Assembly: GCA_949126835.1 (NCBI GenBank)
Contig: OX421497.1
Coordinates: forward strand, 3,278,271-3,342,270
DNA length: 64,000 nucleotides
Source: Anisus vortex
Taxonomy: Eukaryota; Mollusca; Gastropoda; Planorbidae
Direction: 5' to 3'
Shown here: in pieces, positions 60,972-64,000 of the stretch
Layout: each line of letters begins with the position of its first letter
How positions within the stretch are numbered: position 1 is the stretch's first letter
Notes under the pieces: model-generated
The model's input: only the letters and a program-made list of their open reading frames with translations
The model's database searches: none
Told to the model about the DNA's origin: nothing
Program-made: the position numbers and the translations under genes

Positions 60972-63599
60972 CTAACCATACAGATGCTTTTTAGTTCTGA
61001 CGTCAGCTTGATATAAATAGCTTGTTTCATTCACAAATACTTTCCATACTCTCATGTTGCTGCCTACATTGTCACTGAAGTCCATATTGCCGCTGTTAAA
61101 CTGTTGCAGCTTGTTGGACACAAACCAAAGCCAACCCTGGTTGTCCCAAGCAAACGTGTCAGGCCACTGCATCCTGGCATCGTCACGGACCAGTTGGCTC
61201 TGCGTCCTCATGACCACACTATCCACCGGACGACCCTGTCTGCGCATGTCTTTATTTAGATCCCAATAGTATACGGCGTTCAGCCCCGCGGCTCCGAAGT
61301 ACAGATTACTGGTTCCGAAAGCTAATCCACCGGTTTGTGAGATCTTTCTTCCAACTAACCTCGGCGATCCGGAACCTTCAGTTAAAAGAGAGGAGGTTGG
61401 CACCTGATACAACCCGTAACCGCTTAACGGGCAGTAGTACAAGTATTCGAAGTCTGGAGACATAGCGATACCGTTCAGGCCAACTCTGAAGCTGTATTCG
61501 ACTCCGTTTATATGAAGCTTTGTCGCGTTTTCCGATTCTACTTTCATGGTTCGGTGTTCAACATTGTGGGTTCGGAGAGTCTCAAAATCAAACACATGCA
61601 ATCTTTCCTCAATGGCGTCAGTAATGTAGGCGTAACGGACTTTCCCGTTTACGTATTGAAGAACGATGTCATTCAAAAAATTGATCGCACCCACGGCTTT
61701 TGCTGGAAACTCGTGAGTGAACAGCCTTTTGTCCGTGTGGAGATCATAGACAACGATCTTCGGCCGACACAGTGACAACGGCGAGCCCTTTCCGAAAATG
61801 TTCACCGTGCCCGTGTCTATGACGTACATCAGTCCAGTGTTGGGGTCAATCTCCATGCTCATGGCGAACTGCAGGGCGCGGCAGTCACCCTGCTTCTGCT
61901 CTGCCCAGCTGGGGTAAGGCTGCAGCTTGGCCTGGCCGTTGACCACAACAACTTTGTTTAGTGTCGACGGTTGACCCGAGGTCCACTTCCAGCGGGGTAC
62001 GGTCACATAAACCGTGTCTCTATAGACCTTTGAGTAGAAAGTGTTGATATATTAGTAGCATGTAATCTTATAATATAATACACAAGCTAAATGTTGCCCG
62101 TGAAAAATACATTAAATATAATTATATACTGAAAAAAAGTTAGGACTATCCCTGGCTGAGAATCGAATATCCGTCTCCCGCATACGTATAAAAGATAATC
62201 AGAAAAAAAAAGTAATTTTACAGTTTAGGAAAGCTTAAAGTCCTGAAATTCTTTACAATCTGTAAAAAAAAAGTAATATTAATGGAAATAATAAAGGGTA
62301 GAAAAAGAAAAAAAAGTTATCGGTGGGGAATCGAACCCAGGTCGCCAGCATGGCAGTCAGATACGATAACCACTCAGCTAGGGAGGACACGTGCCAGAAG
62401 CGAGATTGCAAAAGCAAAATATGAGACAATAAGATCAGGTTTCTTTAAATTAACCAATGGGGATCGCATTTCACACACACAGTCTACTTTATCTATATAT
62501 AAATACATTTTCTTATTGTATTTGGCATTGTCTCATGTTGATTTATTTATTTTTTGGCCTAGAGTGTATTCGTGTATATTATTTTTACTATGACGTCATA
62601 ACACTAATATTTTTCTTGTACTCTCTACCACTTTCTAGTAGACATTTTCTCTTGAATTTGGACAACTTTAAAACTTTGGGAAAATCCAATTAAGTACTTT
62701 CAGCCCCTAAATCTATACAAGGCACGCATTGATGCAGTTAGATTTGTTGTTGATTTCTGCTTAGCTACAATGAAGATATTTATTATTAACCAGTGAAGTT
62801 GAAAGTTATTATTGTTCATCGTAAGTTCAAGCAGTAGATTCTTCTACACACATTCAGCGAGTGGCTTGAGTTTATTATTTTATAACGAACAAGATCCCTA
62901 GACGAATAACATGTGACCGGGATTTTGTAACAACATCTCGATTTTCCTTTTGTCTGTCTATCGCAGTTCATATACAAGTATATTAGGCTATCTCCAACAG
63001 TTTATTTTTTAATATATATATTATTTATATTAGACAACTGACATGCACTTAGTTTTATATTTAATAGAACATGTAGGGAACGCTGTATGACTTCCACTAT
63101 AAACATTTCCTTTTGGTTTGCCGTTGACTCAAAAATTGTGTTTAGTGGCAGTGTTTTTACTACCAATAAACAAATAAAGTATCATTTGCACACCTTACTT
63201 ATCGTTAGATACAAAAAATCAGTGTTCATACATTTCCAGGGCATACAAAGAACAACGAGACACAGTTAGTTTTCTCCATAATACGTTAAACATACCGCAA
63301 ATATTAAACAACCTAAGTCTACAATTTCTACCGGTCACTCTAATTTATTACCCAACGAAAAATGAAACTTGTAAACATTGGACTCGTCTTACCTTAATAC
63401 CTGTAATAAGATTTCTCTCCGGGACGAAGGTTCCGTTTTGCAAAGCATCCAGCCTTTCAGTCTCCGACGGCCAAGTGAAATCGACTTCTGTCCACTCGTA
63501 GACAAGCTCGGCATCGCCGAAGACTTTCGCAGACGACAAAGTCAACGTGCTTAGAAAGCACAGCAGTAAATTTAAAGCCTGTTTTATGTCTCTAAACAT
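60972..63599 (-). CDS. Yellow/MRJP-like secreted protein Y3 (two exons)
   Basis: Exons run 63599-63393 and 62027-60972, joined by a phase-0 intron (GTAAGA donor, ACTCAAAG acceptor). The product is 420 residues, the same length as Y2. Exon 1 reads MFRDIKQALNLLLCFLSTLT and then SSAKVFGDAELVYEW, a signal peptide and mature start. Exon 2 keeps the family blocks: VTVPRWKW, QGDCRALQ, KIVVYDLHTD, FLNDIV, GIAMSP, WPDTFAWDNQGWLWF and NMRVWKVF. It is more diverged than Y1 and Y2 are from each other, for example TVNIFGKGSPLSLC and LNKDMRRQGRPVD. No frame breaks are present. It lies on the opposite strand to Y1 and Y2, so the cluster is not a simple tandem. Confidence 0.9.
62028..63392 (-). other. Intron of Y3
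   Basis: This 1365-bp intron contains a tRNA-like SINE head (62321-62391) and AT-rich DNA. Near the acceptor there is a single unexpanded relic of the 63-bp unit (TAAGATTACATGCTACTAAT to ATATCAACA on the minus strand), and no 36-bp array. Confidence 0.75.
62321..62391 (-). mobile_element. tRNA-like SINE head / tRNA pseudogene
   Basis: The minus strand reads GTCCTCCCTAGCTGAGTGGT (A-box and D-arm-like) and ACCTGGGTTCGATTCCCCAC (B box, T-arm-like). The would-be acceptor strands do not pair, so this is not a functional tRNA; it is a tRNA-derived repeat. Confidence 0.6.
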
Positions 63600-63970
63600 T
63601 TTTGGAATTCGACTTAGCTGTGTGTCCCAGTTGAATGACTAAAAATGTGTAACGTCCTGTGTTTAAATACCTTGTACGTGACCGTATTACTTGAAAAAAA
63701 ACAAAAGGGACATAATTATCTCCGCAGTGACAGGCAAACATACATACACATTTATACACACCACACCTTCTCTTTTTCTCTCTCTCTCTTTCTCTGTCTC
63801 TCATGCAATTCAAGTATGGCAAGCTGTTTCTCAAAACTAAATCCTGTTTAATATCAAATGCGTTTGGTTAAACAAAAACAGCATCGAAAAGGTGTTACTA
63901 TGGTGTTTCGGTGTATTTCAGTCACCTCCTATTATTCTATTAACGTCTGATGGTGCAATGTAATGGCTGT
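63600..63970 (-). promoter_or_regulatory. Y3 upstream module with TATA box
   Basis: On the minus strand this carries GCACCATCAGACGT (about 63945-63958), CCGAAACACC, a GA tract (63772-63801), a GTATGTATGTTTG segment, then CACGTACAAGG and TATTTAAA (63662-63669), 70 bp before the ATG. Order and spacing follow the Y2 upstream region; the distal part is more diverged. Confidence 0.6.
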
Positions 63971-64000
63971 ACATCTATTCAATCTATTATATCACTAAGT

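Noticed and set aside
62321..62391. Possible tRNA gene
   Set aside because: A- and B-box-like parts are present, but the acceptor strands do not pair and the T stem is incomplete, so it was listed as a tRNA-derived repeat.

Overview
The window is AT-rich, intron-bearing eukaryotic DNA dominated by transposable elements. It most resembles the genome of a heterobranch gastropod mollusc. This is an inference from three things: a cluster of yellow/major-royal-jelly-like genes, a single-exon rhodopsin-type receptor of the kind expanded in gastropods, and a CR1-type LINE carrying a 2A peptide and a PHD finger. There are no bacterial operons, no rRNA, no CRISPR array and no convincing intact tRNA gene.

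Host genes. Three intact two-exon yellow-like genes lie at the two ends of the window: Y1 (352-2840, +), Y2 (9178-13019, +) and Y3 (60972-63599, -). Each has a signal-peptide exon, a phase-0 intron with GT-AG borders and a 351-codon second exon. A 3' fragment of a fourth copy lies at 55.27-55.68 kb (-). The three genes share an upstream module made of a conserved block, a GA tract and a TATTTAAA box. Between them are a 23-finger C2H2 zinc-finger reading frame (29035-31086, -) and a class A GPCR (48661-49818, -).

Mobile DNA, left to right: a hAT-type MITE (3.4 kb); an LTR end with its polypurine tract (4.2 kb); a broken endonuclease/reverse-transcriptase LINE (4.7-8.0 kb); a fold-back element (14.4-17.0 kb) that contains an LTR, which contains a BED-finger hAT element; an RNase-H LINE (17.5-18.7 kb) split by an element with perfect 27-bp inverted repeats (18.66-20.64 kb); a CR1-like LINE with an uninterrupted 1130-codon frame (21.96-25.45 kb, -); L2-like LINE tails (28.4, 32.4 and 53.3 kb); several tRNA-derived SINEs of three families; a decayed piggyBac inserted in a CR1 fragment (45.1-47.8 kb); and a nearly complete LINE (56.45-59.09 kb, -) cut at its 5' end by another DNA-transposon terminus.

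At least seven unrelated minisatellites (29-63 bp units) are present. They lie in the introns of Y1 and Y2, inside the piggyBac, directly upstream of the GPCR, and against the yellow pseudogene. The most informative signals are the yellow cluster with its promoter module and intron-repeat expansions, SINEs that share 3' hairpin tails with two LINE families, the 2A-bearing CR1 frame, and the two arrays of short repeated phrases (14.4/17.0 kb and 35.1 kb). All calls come from reading the sequence; no database search or alignment program was run.
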